In this document: positions 41,948 through 51,193 of the stretch, piece after piece | Layout of the letters: every line of letters begins with the position of its first letter | How positions within the stretch are numbered: position 1 is the first letter of the stretch | Assembly: GCA_039105265.1 (NCBI GenBank) | Contig: JAPFFF010000008.1 | Span: 6,131,078-6,195,077, forward strand | From: Tritrichomonas musculus | Taxonomy: Eukaryota > Parabasalia > Tritrichomonadida > Tritrichomonadidae | Length of the DNA stretch: 64,000 nucleotides | Reading direction: 5' to 3' | Made by a program: the position numbers and the translations under genes | The notes under the pieces: generated by a model | Told to the model about the DNA's origin: nothing | Database searches by the model: none | Seen by the model: the letters and a program-made list of their open reading frames with translations, nothing else

Positions 41948-42925
41948 TTAATTATCAAGGTCTTCATACAAATCATGAAGAGATTTGCTAACTGGCTTAA
42001 GTTTTCCAATGACAGATTCTAAAGGTATGCTCTGAATTTGTCCATCTACAATTCCTATGTACTTTCCCGATTCACCATCAAGGAGAGCGTTGCATGCAGC
42101 AACTCCCATCATTGTTCCATAATATCTATCGCGATAAGTTGGTGCACCACCACGTTGAGTATATCCAAGGACTGTAGGTCGTACATCAAATCCTGTTTGT
42201 TCTTGGTGCTCCTGTAAATATTTAACAAGTGCCATTGCTCCTGGCTTCCATCCTTCTGCAACTACGCAGATAGCATGGGATTTGCCTTTTGTATATGCGT
42301 CAGTAAGAGTTTTGGTAACTTGTTCCATTGTGGTATCATGTGTTTCAGGAATGAGGCAAACTTCTGCTCCTGTTGCAGTTGCGGCCATCAAAGCAAGAGC
42401 GCCGCAATCACGGCCCATAACTTCAATAACAAATGCACGTTGAATGGATGAGGCGCAATCTCTGATACGATCAATTGCCTCAATGATTATATTTAAAGCT
42501 GTATCAACACCTAAACAGACTTCAGTACCATTCACATCATCATCAATTGAACCTGGAATGCCAATAACAGGAAATCCATCTTTACATAAATTGTAAGCTC
42601 CTGTTAATGAACCATTTCCGCCAACAACGATAAGGCCTTGAATGTTGCGTTGGTTCATATTTCGAATAGCTTCACGGCGAGTTTTTGGATGGCGCCATTC
42701 AGGTAGACGAGCTGTACCAAGCCAAGTTCCTCCTTGGCCAAGAGTTCCAGCAACTGAACGTGATGTAAGTTGGACAATTTGACCTTCAATTAATCCACGA
42801 TAACCACTATGTATTCCAAAAACATTCACATTTCTGCTGATTCCAGTTCGAGTTACAGCTCTAACAACTGCATTTAAGCCTGCGTTATCACCACCACTTG
42901 TAAGAATACCAATATTCTGTATCAT
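41948..42925 (-). CDS. 6-phosphofructokinase, bacterial-type, ATP-dependent signature
   Basis: 325 residues, the length of the short bacterial enzyme. Visible signatures are the nucleotide loop LTSGGDNAGLN (8-18), GGNGS (102-106), PGSIDDDVNGT with the catalytic Asp (124-134), MGRDCG (170-175) and AEG with a late RGG substrate motif (near 260). ATP-using enzymes have Gly at two sites where pyrophosphate enzymes have Asp and Lys. Here both are Gly (GGNGS and PGS), so ATP is the predicted phosphate donor. The reaction converts fructose 6-phosphate to fructose 1,6-bisphosphate. The main trichomonad glycolytic enzyme is pyrophosphate-dependent and longer. From memory, a bacterial-type PFK of T. 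vaginalis has been reported inside hydrogenosomes without a cleaved presequence, and none is visible here either. Confidence 0.93.
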   Translation of the reverse strand: MIQNIGILTSGGDNAGLNAVVRAVTRTGISRNVNVFGIHSGYRGLIEGQIVQLTSRSVAGTLGQGGTWLGTARLPEWRHPKTRREAIRNMNQRNIQGLIVVGGNGSLTGAYNLCKDGFPVIGIPGSIDDDVNGTEVCLGVDTALNIIIEAIDRIRDCASSIQRAFVIEVMGRDCGALALMAATATGAEVCLIPETHDTTMEQVTKTLTDAYTKGKSHAICVVAEGWKPGAMALVKYLQEHQEQTGFDVRPTVLGYTQRGGAPTYRDRYYGTMMGVAACNALLDGESGKYIGIVDGQIQSIPLESVIGKLKPVSKSLHDLYEDLDN

Positions 42926-44134
42926 TATTTATATAAATTATTTCATTCAAAAGTTCAATCCATATTCAAATTTTTATTATCCATTTATAAATAGAAATAG
43001 GCAATTTTAATTATATATATATATATAATTAAATTAATAAAAAAGTATGAGATATGATTAGATGTAAAAAAAGTTGAACCTTTTAAGGGTGTACTTGATA
43101 ATTCTGAAGAAAAAATTCAATGAGCTTTCTCAAAAGCAACAATTATTAATTTTAAAAATATAAATTTGATTTTAAATACAATACAATAAATAAATAAATA
43201 TAATAGTAATTATTTTTATATTTAGATCTCAAAAAAATCTGATTTTCAAAATAATTATTAAGAAAATCTCTTTATAAAAAGATTATATAACTTATTTTTA
43301 AATTTATATATATTTATATTCATTTATTAATTTATATTTAAATATATATTTAATATTTTTCTAATATTTCATGAGATACAAAAAGTAATAATAATATAAA
43401 ACTTTTTATGATATTTATTTTATTATCAGAATTATATAACTTTTTGTGAAAGACATTATGATTTTGTATCGTATATAAACCTTCTTATTAATAATATTAA
43501 TTGCATATATTATTCATTTATCTGTGTTAATATAAATTTTATATTATATAAATTTAAATATTAAATTATTTAAGGAAATATTTACTGCAATATTAATTCT
43601 TTTAAAATTAAAAAAAAATATATTTAATTTTTTTTATGTTAAAAACTTTACTAGGAAAAATATTATCAAATGATTTTTAAGAATATATTTATATATTTAT
43701 ATTATAGATATATAAATAGAATAATATTATATAAATAAATCATAGAAAGATAGATATAATCTTATTATAATAAAAAAAATAATTTATGAAAAAGTTTAAA
43801 AATATTTTTTCTATTTGAGAATATTTGAAAGATCAATTCAATATATAATTTTTGGTTTTTTTAATTGTGATAATATTTATTGATGCATATAATATTTAAC
43901 ATGTAACAATATTTAAATAATATATAGTTATAAATAAAATAATAAATAGAGATAAATATATAAAAATAAATGTTTACTGAATAAAATAAATTTAAATTAA
44001 TTTAATCTATATTTCAACTTTTTCTGAAAAAATTATAGTGGGCGCAAAAAGTTTTGAAAGAAATCAAATTCAAAAACTATTTATGACACTTTTCTGCATT
44101 CAAAAATCCGATCGTTTTTTATTAAAAAGTTTCG

Positions 44135-44157
44135 GTTTCTTTCAAAACTTTTTGCGC
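44135..44157 (-). repeat. Internal inverted copy of the Tc1 terminal repeat
   Basis: CTTTCAAAACTTTTTGCGC at this site is the reverse complement of the left terminus at about 44042-44061. The two copies, some 75 bp apart, can pair as a stem. It lies 55 bp from the transposase stop codon. Confidence 0.85.
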
Positions 44158-44211
44158 AATTTAAATAATCAAAAAATAAATAAAAATATTTAATAAAAAA
44201 GATTTCTAATT

Positions 44212-45234
44212 CTAATTAAAGCGTACTTCATCTCCATTATTTTCAATACATTTTTGAAGTCTTATTGGAAATGAATCGACAAGACAATCGATTGTAAAAT
44301 AATCCAGTTGATTCCATACATAACTAATGACTTGCATTAATTGTTGCAAATTGGTTGGTTTATACTTTTCAATGCGCCTCTTCATAATCGCCCAAATTAT
44401 CTCAATTGGAGATAAATCGGGCGAATATGGAGGCCAAATTGGTAGTGTATTAATTTTTAATTTTTTTAAACAATTTTGAGTATGAATAGCTGTATGAGGA
44501 CGAGCGTTATCCTCTTGTAGGAGCCAATTTTGAGGACCAAATGCTAAATCGGCTCTATATTTTAAATGTGATCCAACAATTGCTTCTTTTATATAGGTTT
44601 CTGATGTTACACCTTTTGTGAAGAAGATGAGATCGGTTTTAAAATTAAAACCGATCCCACCCCAAATCATCACTTTCGGTGGATGTGCGTCACTTTTTTG
44701 AGTGACAGAATTATAAAATTCACCATCCAATCTCCATACATAGTAATTATTAGGACCTAATACGAACCAGCTTTCATCGGAATATATGATATTTCGATGA
44801 TTGAGATGTGATGTAAAAAACCAATTGCAGAAATTCAGACGATTTAACATTGATATTTGATTTAAAGGAAGTCTCAATATTTTTGGGCCATACTTAAATT
44901 GCATTTTATGCCTTTCATTTCTGATTGTCGTTTCACTAATTTCGATTTGAAAATTATTTCTAATGTATGATGCAAGTGTTTCGCATGATGTTTCAGGATA
45001 AAATATTGTATTTATTGCTATAAAATATTTGATGTTTGGTGTTATTTTGGTGGGCCTTCCATTCTTTTTGAAATCTGGACGGTTATTACTAACCCAATTA
45101 CGAGCATTTCTGACTGAATTTTCAGAGATTTGTAGGATCTTTGCTGTTTCTGCAATATTTCCTGTAGATGAAAAAACGTTATATATCAATTCGTACCTAT
45201 CTCTAATATTTGATGGCAATTTAAAACTGTACAT
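44212..45234 (-). CDS. Tc1/mariner transposase (340 aa)
   Basis: The N-terminal helix-turn-helix (about 10-50) has a typical recognition segment (NIAETAKILQISENSVRNA). It is followed by the GRPTK linker (59-63) and a second helical DNA-binding part. The catalytic domain has Asp153 in IIYSDESW, Asp242 in LLQEDNARPHTA and Glu278 in SPDLSPIEIIW, giving 35 residues between the last two acids. The frame is open from ATG to stop at the family's usual length, so it may be active. An initiator TCATT lies eleven nucleotides upstream. It performs cut-and-paste transposition into TA dinucleotides (family knowledge). Confidence 0.93.
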   Translation of the reverse strand: MYSFKLPSNIRDRYELIYNVFSSTGNIAETAKILQISENSVRNARNWVSNNRPDFKKNGRPTKITPNIKYFIAINTIFYPETSCETLASYIRNNFQIEISETTIRNERHKMQFKYGPKILRLPLNQISMLNRLNFCNWFFTSHLNHRNIIYSDESWFVLGPNNYYVWRLDGEFYNSVTQKSDAHPPKVMIWGGIGFNFKTDLIFFTKGVTSETYIKEAIVGSHLKYRADLAFGPQNWLLQEDNARPHTAIHTQNCLKKLKINTLPIWPPYSPDLSPIEIIWAIMKRRIEKYKPTNLQQLMQVISYVWNQLDYFTIDCLVDSFPIRLQKCIENNGDEVRFN

Positions 45235-45242
45235 TATAAAAA

Positions 45243-45247
45243 AATGA
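45243..45247 (-). promoter_or_regulatory. Initiator (Inr) TCATT of the Tc1 transposase
   Basis: The minus strand reads TCATT with +1 A at 45245, eleven nucleotides before the ATG. It is the second transposon gene in the window carrying a host-type initiator. Confidence 0.5.
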
Positions 45248-46452
45248 TTTTTTTATATAAATTTTATAATTGAATAAATTCATTCAATAAAGGATGATAA
45301 ATTTATCTTATCTCAAATGTTTCAAAATTTTAATTCATATTTATTTTATAAAATTATTATTTGTATATATTGATACTATAAAAATATGCATTCAAAAATA
45401 CTTTAAATCGATATATATATTAAAATCATTCTTTTCTCCTTTGATTCACGATATCAAAACGTGCCAAATTTGTTATGTTTATTTTCTTAAACTTTTTATG
45501 ATAAATAAAAAATAAACTAAACAAAGACCCTATTAAGGTATTCATTCAATTTTGTAGTATTCAAAAAGTGACAACAAAAATACAAATTTTGCGAAAAATA
45601 TCATAATAAATTTTAATTTTTTATATTAAATATTCATAAAAAAATAATATCATTATATAATATATTTAAATTATTCTATATCTTGCTAAAAGTAGAGATA
45701 ATTTCATAAATAATCACTCAGCTAATCTTTTCAACCTGAGTTAAAATTTGAAAAATTGGACATATTTTTTGATTTTGAAAAGAATTATTTTAAAAAATCA
45801 AAAATTCCGACGCTGGGGACTTTATTTTGGATAGATTTTTACTTTGAATACTTTACATATTTTTACTTTTCAGAAATCTTTATTTTCTCACAATTATTCA
45901 ATTGTTTATATCTTACAATCTCACAATTATTTCTTATAAAAATGCACAATATTCTGAAGTATATAATAATTTCATAGAATTGATCTCAATTTTCTGATGA
46001 TTCAAATATTTCATAAAAATTTAATTCAATTTAATAAATTAACTAAAAAATATATCTTATATTTAAAATTGCATTTTCCTCATATTTGCTATGATATTTA
46101 TACAAAACATCATTTTTTTTTCTAAACTTATCAAATTGTAAAATTTTCATTCAAAAAGCAAAATTAATTTATTTTTATATTTTACGTTAATTTTACCATT
46201 ATATTTAGTAATTAAATTGATGTCATCATATATTTTATTATATTACAATATGATATCATATACTGCTTTTGTTCAACCTTAATATGGTCTCTAAACAAAT
46301 TCTCTTTCAAAAGTTTTTGCGTCCACTATATTTTATTCTGTTTTTTTGTGAAATTATTTCCTTCCTGTAAAAATGAAATAAATAACATAAAACTAAGACC
46401 AAAATTATAAAAAAAATATTTCAATCATAAAAGTATTTAATTTCTAAACTAT

Positions 46453-46598
46453 CTAAACTTTTTCCGAAAGAGCAACCATTGAATTTATTATCTACAATAA
46501 CGTATTAAATTGGACATTCGTCTTGATCGTTTAGGAGAAAAAATGTGCAAATTGACCTAAACTTTTTCCGAAAAAGCCACCATTGAATTTATTTTCTA
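46453..46598 (+). repeat. Short direct repeat in the outer element
   Basis: A segment of about 42 bp starting CTAAACTTTTTCCGAAA and including ACCATTGAATTTATT occurs at 46453 and again at 46557, differing at a few bases. It lies in the right arm of the older element at 43086-46648. Confidence 0.8.
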
Positions 46599-46841
46599 TA
46601 AGATTTTTGTATTTTGAAAGGTTTATATATTTTACAGCAGTACACCCTTAAATATCTAATTGGTTATATCACAATAACGAAAAAATTAAAAAAAATAAAT
46701 AATGAATAATAAGAATAATCAATCAAAATTGAAAGGAGTAAAGTTTTCAAATTAGCTTTTTGAGGGTTAAATTTTTGAGTGTTAATTTGTCCATTATCAT
46801 CCGTTTATTATTTCTTTTATTGATTAAAATTTTAATATTTA

Positions 46842-48008
46842 ATGGATTTCACTGGTTATTTTGATGCTACAGAGCAATCTTTTGCTGTTGAAAAAGAGGA
46901 GATGCTCTATAAAATAGATAGCTTAGGAGCTGCTTGGGAGAACGCAGTAAAACTGGATGAAGAAGCTGTTTTAAAATGTCAAGAATTAATGAAGCTTAAA
47001 AAAATTTTGAGTAAAGGACACCTTCAAATTTTACGAACAAGAGAAGAAGCCTTAATTATGGAACTTAAAAATGCTCAACTTCGATTTCAAGTTCGGCAAT
47101 TGCAATCGGAAATCTTCCGCTTGCTCCCATATTCGCATTCTTATGTTCCAAGTACAGAATATCATATGTCTCTTGATCAGAATCTTTATCGAGAAACTGC
47201 AAAAGTTCAAGTTGAAGCTGATCCTGAGCATCTTCAGGATTTGGAGCGTATTCATGCAAAATGGGAAGCATTATGTCAAATTCAAAAAGAAGTTTTTGAT
47301 GAAGAAATTAAAAAGCAGCAAGAAGATGCAGAGCAATGGCAAAAATTTGCACTTGATTTTGAATCTCAAAACCATGATGCCCATCGAACAATTGATTCGC
47401 AACTTGGCGATATAACTCGTAAGCATGTTGATTTAAAAGCAGCGCATGACGATCTTGTTTCCACAAAAACTGAGCAACTTGAATCTCTTGAAAGAAAACT
47501 AAAGCGTTTGAAGGGAAGAGCTGAATCAACTTTATCTTCTTTAAGTGAAAAATCAATACTAGAAAGGAGTAAAGCGCGTGTTGATGCATCACAACAATGT
47601 AATATTGTTCGTGGGAGAGTAAGGGAAATTGAAAGAAAGAATCTTGCTAGATTTAGTGCAATGAAAGAAAAAGATAATGAACTTCAAGAACGTGAGCTTG
47701 CCTTACTTCGTACAACTGATGCTCTTTCAGAAAAAATAAGAAAATTAAATCAAAAGAATAATGGACTGGCAGAAGAAGGTAACAAAAGAATTACTAAATT
47801 AGAAGAGCAGCTTAATGCTGTCATCTCTGCTGCTGCTGCAATAGAGGACGTTAGCGCTGTTGAAGAAAAGAGAATAATTGAATCAGTATCCGTAGCTGTT
47901 GGAAAACATGCAAGATCCACCATGGAAGTTGGAAGATTGCATCAGCAGATATCCAGAATGAACAACCAACTTGGGCAGATAAAAGATGTTTTTGCTGCTC
48001 AGCCTTAA
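46842..48008 (+). CDS. Coiled-coil protein (388 aa), unknown
   Basis: I do not recognise a named family. After a short N-terminus (MDFTGYFDATEQSF), residues 15-105 form a coiled coil. A conserved-looking turn (RLLPYSHSYVPSTEYH, about 92-107) interrupts it. Coiled coil then runs from about 128 to 350, followed by a short Ala/Val-rich helix and a final helical segment. The single break with Pro and Tyr, followed by long helices, recalls coiled-coil proteins of basal bodies and flagella, but that is only a resemblance. The frame ends TAA followed by a run of A, which creates a TAAA of the trichomonad polyadenylation type. It has the same orientation as its downstream neighbourhood repeats but no operon-like partner. 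Confidence 0.7.
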   Translation: MDFTGYFDATEQSFAVEKEEMLYKIDSLGAAWENAVKLDEEAVLKCQELMKLKKILSKGHLQILRTREEALIMELKNAQLRFQVRQLQSEIFRLLPYSHSYVPSTEYHMSLDQNLYRETAKVQVEADPEHLQDLERIHAKWEALCQIQKEVFDEEIKKQQEDAEQWQKFALDFESQNHDAHRTIDSQLGDITRKHVDLKAAHDDLVSTKTEQLESLERKLKRLKGRAESTLSSLSEKSILERSKARVDASQQCNIVRGRVREIERKNLARFSAMKEKDNELQERELALLRTTDALSEKIRKLNQKNNGLAEEGNKRITKLEEQLNAVISAAAAIEDVSAVEEKRIIESVSVAVGKHARSTMEVGRLHQQISRMNNQLGQIKDVFAAQP

Positions 48009-48353
48009 AAAAAAATTATCAAAATTTTGACTGTAGATCTGTTTGGAAAGTTCACTTTATATATTTAAAACCAAAAGCAACGTAAGAATTAAATTATTTA
48101 TTTGCTCCAAACACCAAAAATGTGACCAAGATACATCTATCTATTATTTTCGATAAGTTATTATATTATATTTTGTATTAATCGCCTTTCTTTTATAAAT
48201 ATTGTTATAGCTTTCGTATAAATAATTATATATTTTAAATGTATTATTTGTAAATCAAACTTTTTTTTTATAAGTATTATCATTATTCTTTTATTTGGCA
48301 AAATTCATTTTTTATTTTTATCATCTGATGATCATCTGTATTATTAAATCTAA

Positions 48354-48498
48354 GTTTGGCCATAAAAGGCAGAATCCCCAATTTTAGTTACAGAAGAAGG
48401 AATTGCGATTTGTCTTAATGATGAGCACAAACGGAAAGCAGAACTTCCAATTTCCGTGACGGAAGAAGGAATTGTGATTTGTGTTAATGAACTACAGC
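48354..48498 (-). pseudogene. BspA-like leucine-rich-repeat fragment
   Basis: The minus strand encodes two consecutive 23-residue repeats of the BspA (LRR_5) type: [18 protein letters not shown], then [20 protein letters not shown]. These surface-protein repeats are greatly expanded in trichomonads. No signal peptide, further repeats or start and stop context surround them, so this is a gene fragment. It also independently supports the organism assignment. Confidence 0.85.
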
Positions 48499-48617
48499 TA
48501 TAAAAAGGGAATTTTTTTAAGTTTTGTTGTCAAAAATTTTCATTAAAAATTCTTCATTTTTTTCGAGTAATATTTTTATATGGCATTTTACACCATGAAT
48601 ATTTAATAGACATTTTT

Positions 48618-48886
48618 ATGCCATTTTACACCCAAAATAAAAAAAAAATAAAAACCATAACGTTCTCCTCCATGGTTTTTATGGATTTTATTTGAATGCG
48701 TTTCGATCATTTCCGATCAAAAAACATTCAAATAAAAACCAAAAAACGTTTTTTATGATTTTTTGGTTTTTATTTGTGAGGAAAACGATCATTTCCGATC
48801 AAAATGCATTGAAATAATAACCATAAAAACCATGGAGGAGAACATTATGGTTTTTATTTTTTTTTATTTGGGGAGTAAAATGGCAT
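48618..48886. repeat. Palindromic foldback repeat, MITE-like (269 bp)
   Basis: The left arm ATGCCATTTTAC, CATAACGTTCTCCTCCATGG and the block GATCATTTCCGATCA are mirrored by the right arm with a few mismatches, leaving a short centre at about 48740. The whole repeat can fold into a long hairpin. No coding capacity is present, and no clear target duplication was found. A partial extra copy of the end (ATGGCATTTTACACCAT) lies just outside at about 48580. Confidence 0.8.
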
Positions 48887-49520
48887 TCTATTTAAATAAA
48901 CTTTTTGAATTTATATTTGGTAAGATTTTTTAAATATTATTCTTTTTGCAAATGAAATGCAAGAATTAAAAAAGGAAATAAAAAAATTATAAAAGTACTG
49001 AAATATATCAAAACTGATGCTTTATGAAGTATAAAAGTTCAGAAAAAAAAAAATAACATATTGCATTTATATTTTATAACGATATAACTTTAAATAATCA
49101 TTTTTCTATGTTATTTATTTATAATGATTCAAGTGACTTAAGATTAATGCTTTGTATATCAGAAAATTTTTTGATAATATTTATTATTTTCGAATACATT
49201 ATAATGTTCAATTAAAAACCTTCCAAATCTCATAAAATATATAATCTTATATGAAGAATTCAAGATTTACGAACATATCACGTTCTTAATGATTTTAAAA
49301 TCCACCATTTTCAAAAATAAAATCCAAGTTGACATGCTTACTTAATCATCATTTTTTATTTGTATGATGGTGTATTAATTAACAAAAAAAATTAAATATT
49401 GATTTAACTCATCTTTATTTATTACATATTTTAAAGAAAATAAAGAAAAAAAATATTTAAAAATGTATTAATGAAAGAGAGTTGATAATATGAAAATAAA
49501 AACATAATTGAAAAAGAATC

Positions 49521-50936
49521 TTATAATGCTTTTTGGATTTCAGCGATAACTTTATCCACATTTAAATCTACAGGATCTGAGGACTTCGTCATATAGCAAT
49601 TAAAATTATCGCATTCACATTTATCAGCTTCGTTAATTGAAACATAATTAACACCAATTTTATTTGAAAGATTCCTTGCCCATTTATTGCATGCGCAATC
49701 TTTGTTTGTTACATCAATCACTGTTGATTGTTGTTGATTCATCCAAATAATATGAATTAAACTTGTTATATGGCCTCCAATGAAAATATTGGCAGAACTA
49801 ACAATGTTTGCTGCGCTATTTACATTTTCTTCAGTAGAAAGCATAACAACTTGTGCATCAGGAATTGCTTTTGTAATAGGATCTTTCAAGTATTGGAATA
49901 AATTTTCTGCAACAACTATTTTCTTAGGAATTGTCTGAGACCGTTTCATTTTTTGACGAAGTGGTTCCAAATCTTGACTCAGCATTTCATTGATTCTGTT
50001 TTTATTGTCGTCAATTTTTGAATATGTGGATGTCATAAGTAAAGTTGGGAAACACATAATATCATCTAATTTAACTGGTGGATTTGAAGATAAGAATTTA
50101 AGAACCGAGGCTGCATTATCTGGAATATTTTTTCTAAAAATAAATAATGCTTCATTTGAATTCTTGGTATTTTTTGAAACTGATATTGATAATGGAATTA
50201 AAGTAAGTAAAATTGTCTTCCATGGCTTCTTATCAATTGGGGCAACAAGAAAACATGTTTTCTTCTGAACTGAAACTTTTTTGTGGTTAAGATAGGCATC
50301 GAGTGGCCATTTAAGCATTTCAAATCTGAGTCTTGTGTCATCAAAAGGAACGGATGGTCGATCACCAGAAACTGTCACAAAATAAAGAAATTTTTCGTAC
50401 TCCAAACAAACGTCATGAAATTTTGCTTGATCAATTCCTGGATCATCACTCGTACTATATTGTGGTTTGTGTATAACAATATCGCTTAAATGTCCTTTGA
50501 GGGTTTGTGGAGGGTTTTTCAAGCATTGGGCTGTTATTGTTGAATCGCCAGCGAAAGTATGTTCAATTGAAAATTCAATTTCTGTTTCGCTTCTAGAAAT
50601 GTTTTCAATTTCATCGCCAGAATATTTCATTGTAACTGGACCTGTATGAATTGTAATTGAAAGAAAATGTGGAAGATATTCAGGTGGATATTCAATAGAA
50701 GGTAAAGTTGAAAATTTAAAATCAATTTGTCCAGAACGATCATTAAAAGATTTAAATGATATAGAATGGCAATCAAATGATGTAAATTTGTCTCCAAAAG
50801 GAGGAAGAGGAGGGCCTTTATCTTTATGAGCGCAAATAATAGCTATAATTATTGAAACAATTGTAAATATCTTAATAGTAAATCCTGGTTTACGAGGTTT
50901 ATACGATCTTCGACGAGGTATTTGAGTGTTTTCCAT
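49521..50936 (-). CDS. Type II membrane protein, GT61-like glycosyltransferase
   Basis: 471 residues from the first ATG (50936; the codon before it is TTG). A short basic cytosolic tail (RRRSYKPRKPG) precedes a single signal anchor (FTIKIFTIVSIIIAIICAH, about 20-38), the topology of Golgi glycosyltransferases. A Pro-rich stem and a beta-rich domain follow. The C-terminal part (about 330-440) resembles the GT61/DUF563 domain: a predicted nucleotide-sugar fold with MLSTEENVNSAANIVSSANI and then IFIGGHITSLIHIIWM, where family members have 'HGAgL'. A cysteine-rich end (CACNKW, CECDNFNC) is probably disulfide-bonded. GT61 enzymes transfer GlcNAc or xylose to glycans in the secretory pathway. The family call is moderate and the acceptor is unknown. 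Confidence 0.6.
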   Translation of the reverse strand: MENTQIPRRRSYKPRKPGFTIKIFTIVSIIIAIICAHKDKGPPLPPFGDKFTSFDCHSISFKSFNDRSGQIDFKFSTLPSIEYPPEYLPHFLSITIHTGPVTMKYSGDEIENISRSETEIEFSIEHTFAGDSTITAQCLKNPPQTLKGHLSDIVIHKPQYSTSDDPGIDQAKFHDVCLEYEKFLYFVTVSGDRPSVPFDDTRLRFEMLKWPLDAYLNHKKVSVQKKTCFLVAPIDKKPWKTILLTLIPLSISVSKNTKNSNEALFIFRKNIPDNAASVLKFLSSNPPVKLDDIMCFPTLLMTSTYSKIDDNKNRINEMLSQDLEPLRQKMKRSQTIPKKIVVAENLFQYLKDPITKAIPDAQVVMLSTEENVNSAANIVSSANIFIGGHITSLIHIIWMNQQQSTVIDVTNKDCACNKWARNLSNKIGVNYVSINEADKCECDNFNCYMTKSSDPVDLNVDKVIAEIQKAL

Positions 50937-51193
50937 CAAGAGAATATAATAAAATTCACCTTTTTTTGAAATATTTTTTATATTCTACTCCAGTCGCTTT
51001 ACATTTTTTTAAATAATTTTAATTATTAATAAATGTAAGTTAAATTATATATATTATATTATAATTTATATATTTAATTTTCATCATTTTTTTGAAGATA
51101 AAGATAAAAATATTTTTCGAATCTTTTTCAAATTCCTCTTTAAATCCATTGAATGTTATTTGAATTCGTCTCAAAAAAAATCATGATTTCTTT

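Larger units (their letters stand above)
44036..46328. mobile_element. Tc1/mariner-family transposon with open transposase
   Basis: The ends are TAGTGGGCGCAAAAAG on the left and, inverted, TAGTGGACGCAAAAAC on the right. They continue as TTTTGAAAGA and are flanked by TA on both sides (44034-44035 and 46329-46330). The element is 2.3 kb long and carries one complete DDE transposase on the minus strand. The left end has an additional inverted copy of the terminal repeat at 44135-44157, so it can form a local hairpin. About 1 kb of AT-rich sequence of unknown role separates the transposase start from the right end. Confidence 0.88.
43086..46648. mobile_element. Older TA-flanked element (AGGGTGTACT ends) hosting a Tc1 element
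   Basis: AGGGTGTACT after TA at 43084 is matched by the inverted AGGGTGTACT before TA at 46649. A further subterminal match (AAATTCAATG followed by a GCTTT-rich stretch) is seen at both ends. Removing the inner element leaves about 1.3 kb with no gene. The terminal bases are shared with the element at 15698-17310. It lies 160 bp upstream of the phosphofructokinase start. The inverted repeat is short and the ends have diverged, so this is less secure than the inner element. Confidence 0.55.
48009..49520. other. Intergenic region with relics
   Basis: 1.5 kb between two convergent genes. It contains a BspA-like leucine-rich-repeat fragment (48354-48498) and a palindromic foldback repeat (48618-48886). 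The rest is AT-rich, without supported features. Confidence 0.6.

Noticed and set aside
41948-42925. Pyrophosphate-dependent phosphofructokinase
   Set aside because: The length is that of the short bacterial ATP enzymes, and both donor-deciding positions are Gly rather than Asp and Lys.
45294-45977. Two 73-codon plus-strand frames inside the Tc1 element
   Set aside because: They are Phe/Ile/Tyr/Lys-rich chance frames of AT-rich DNA, opposite or beside the transposase, with no recognisable domain.
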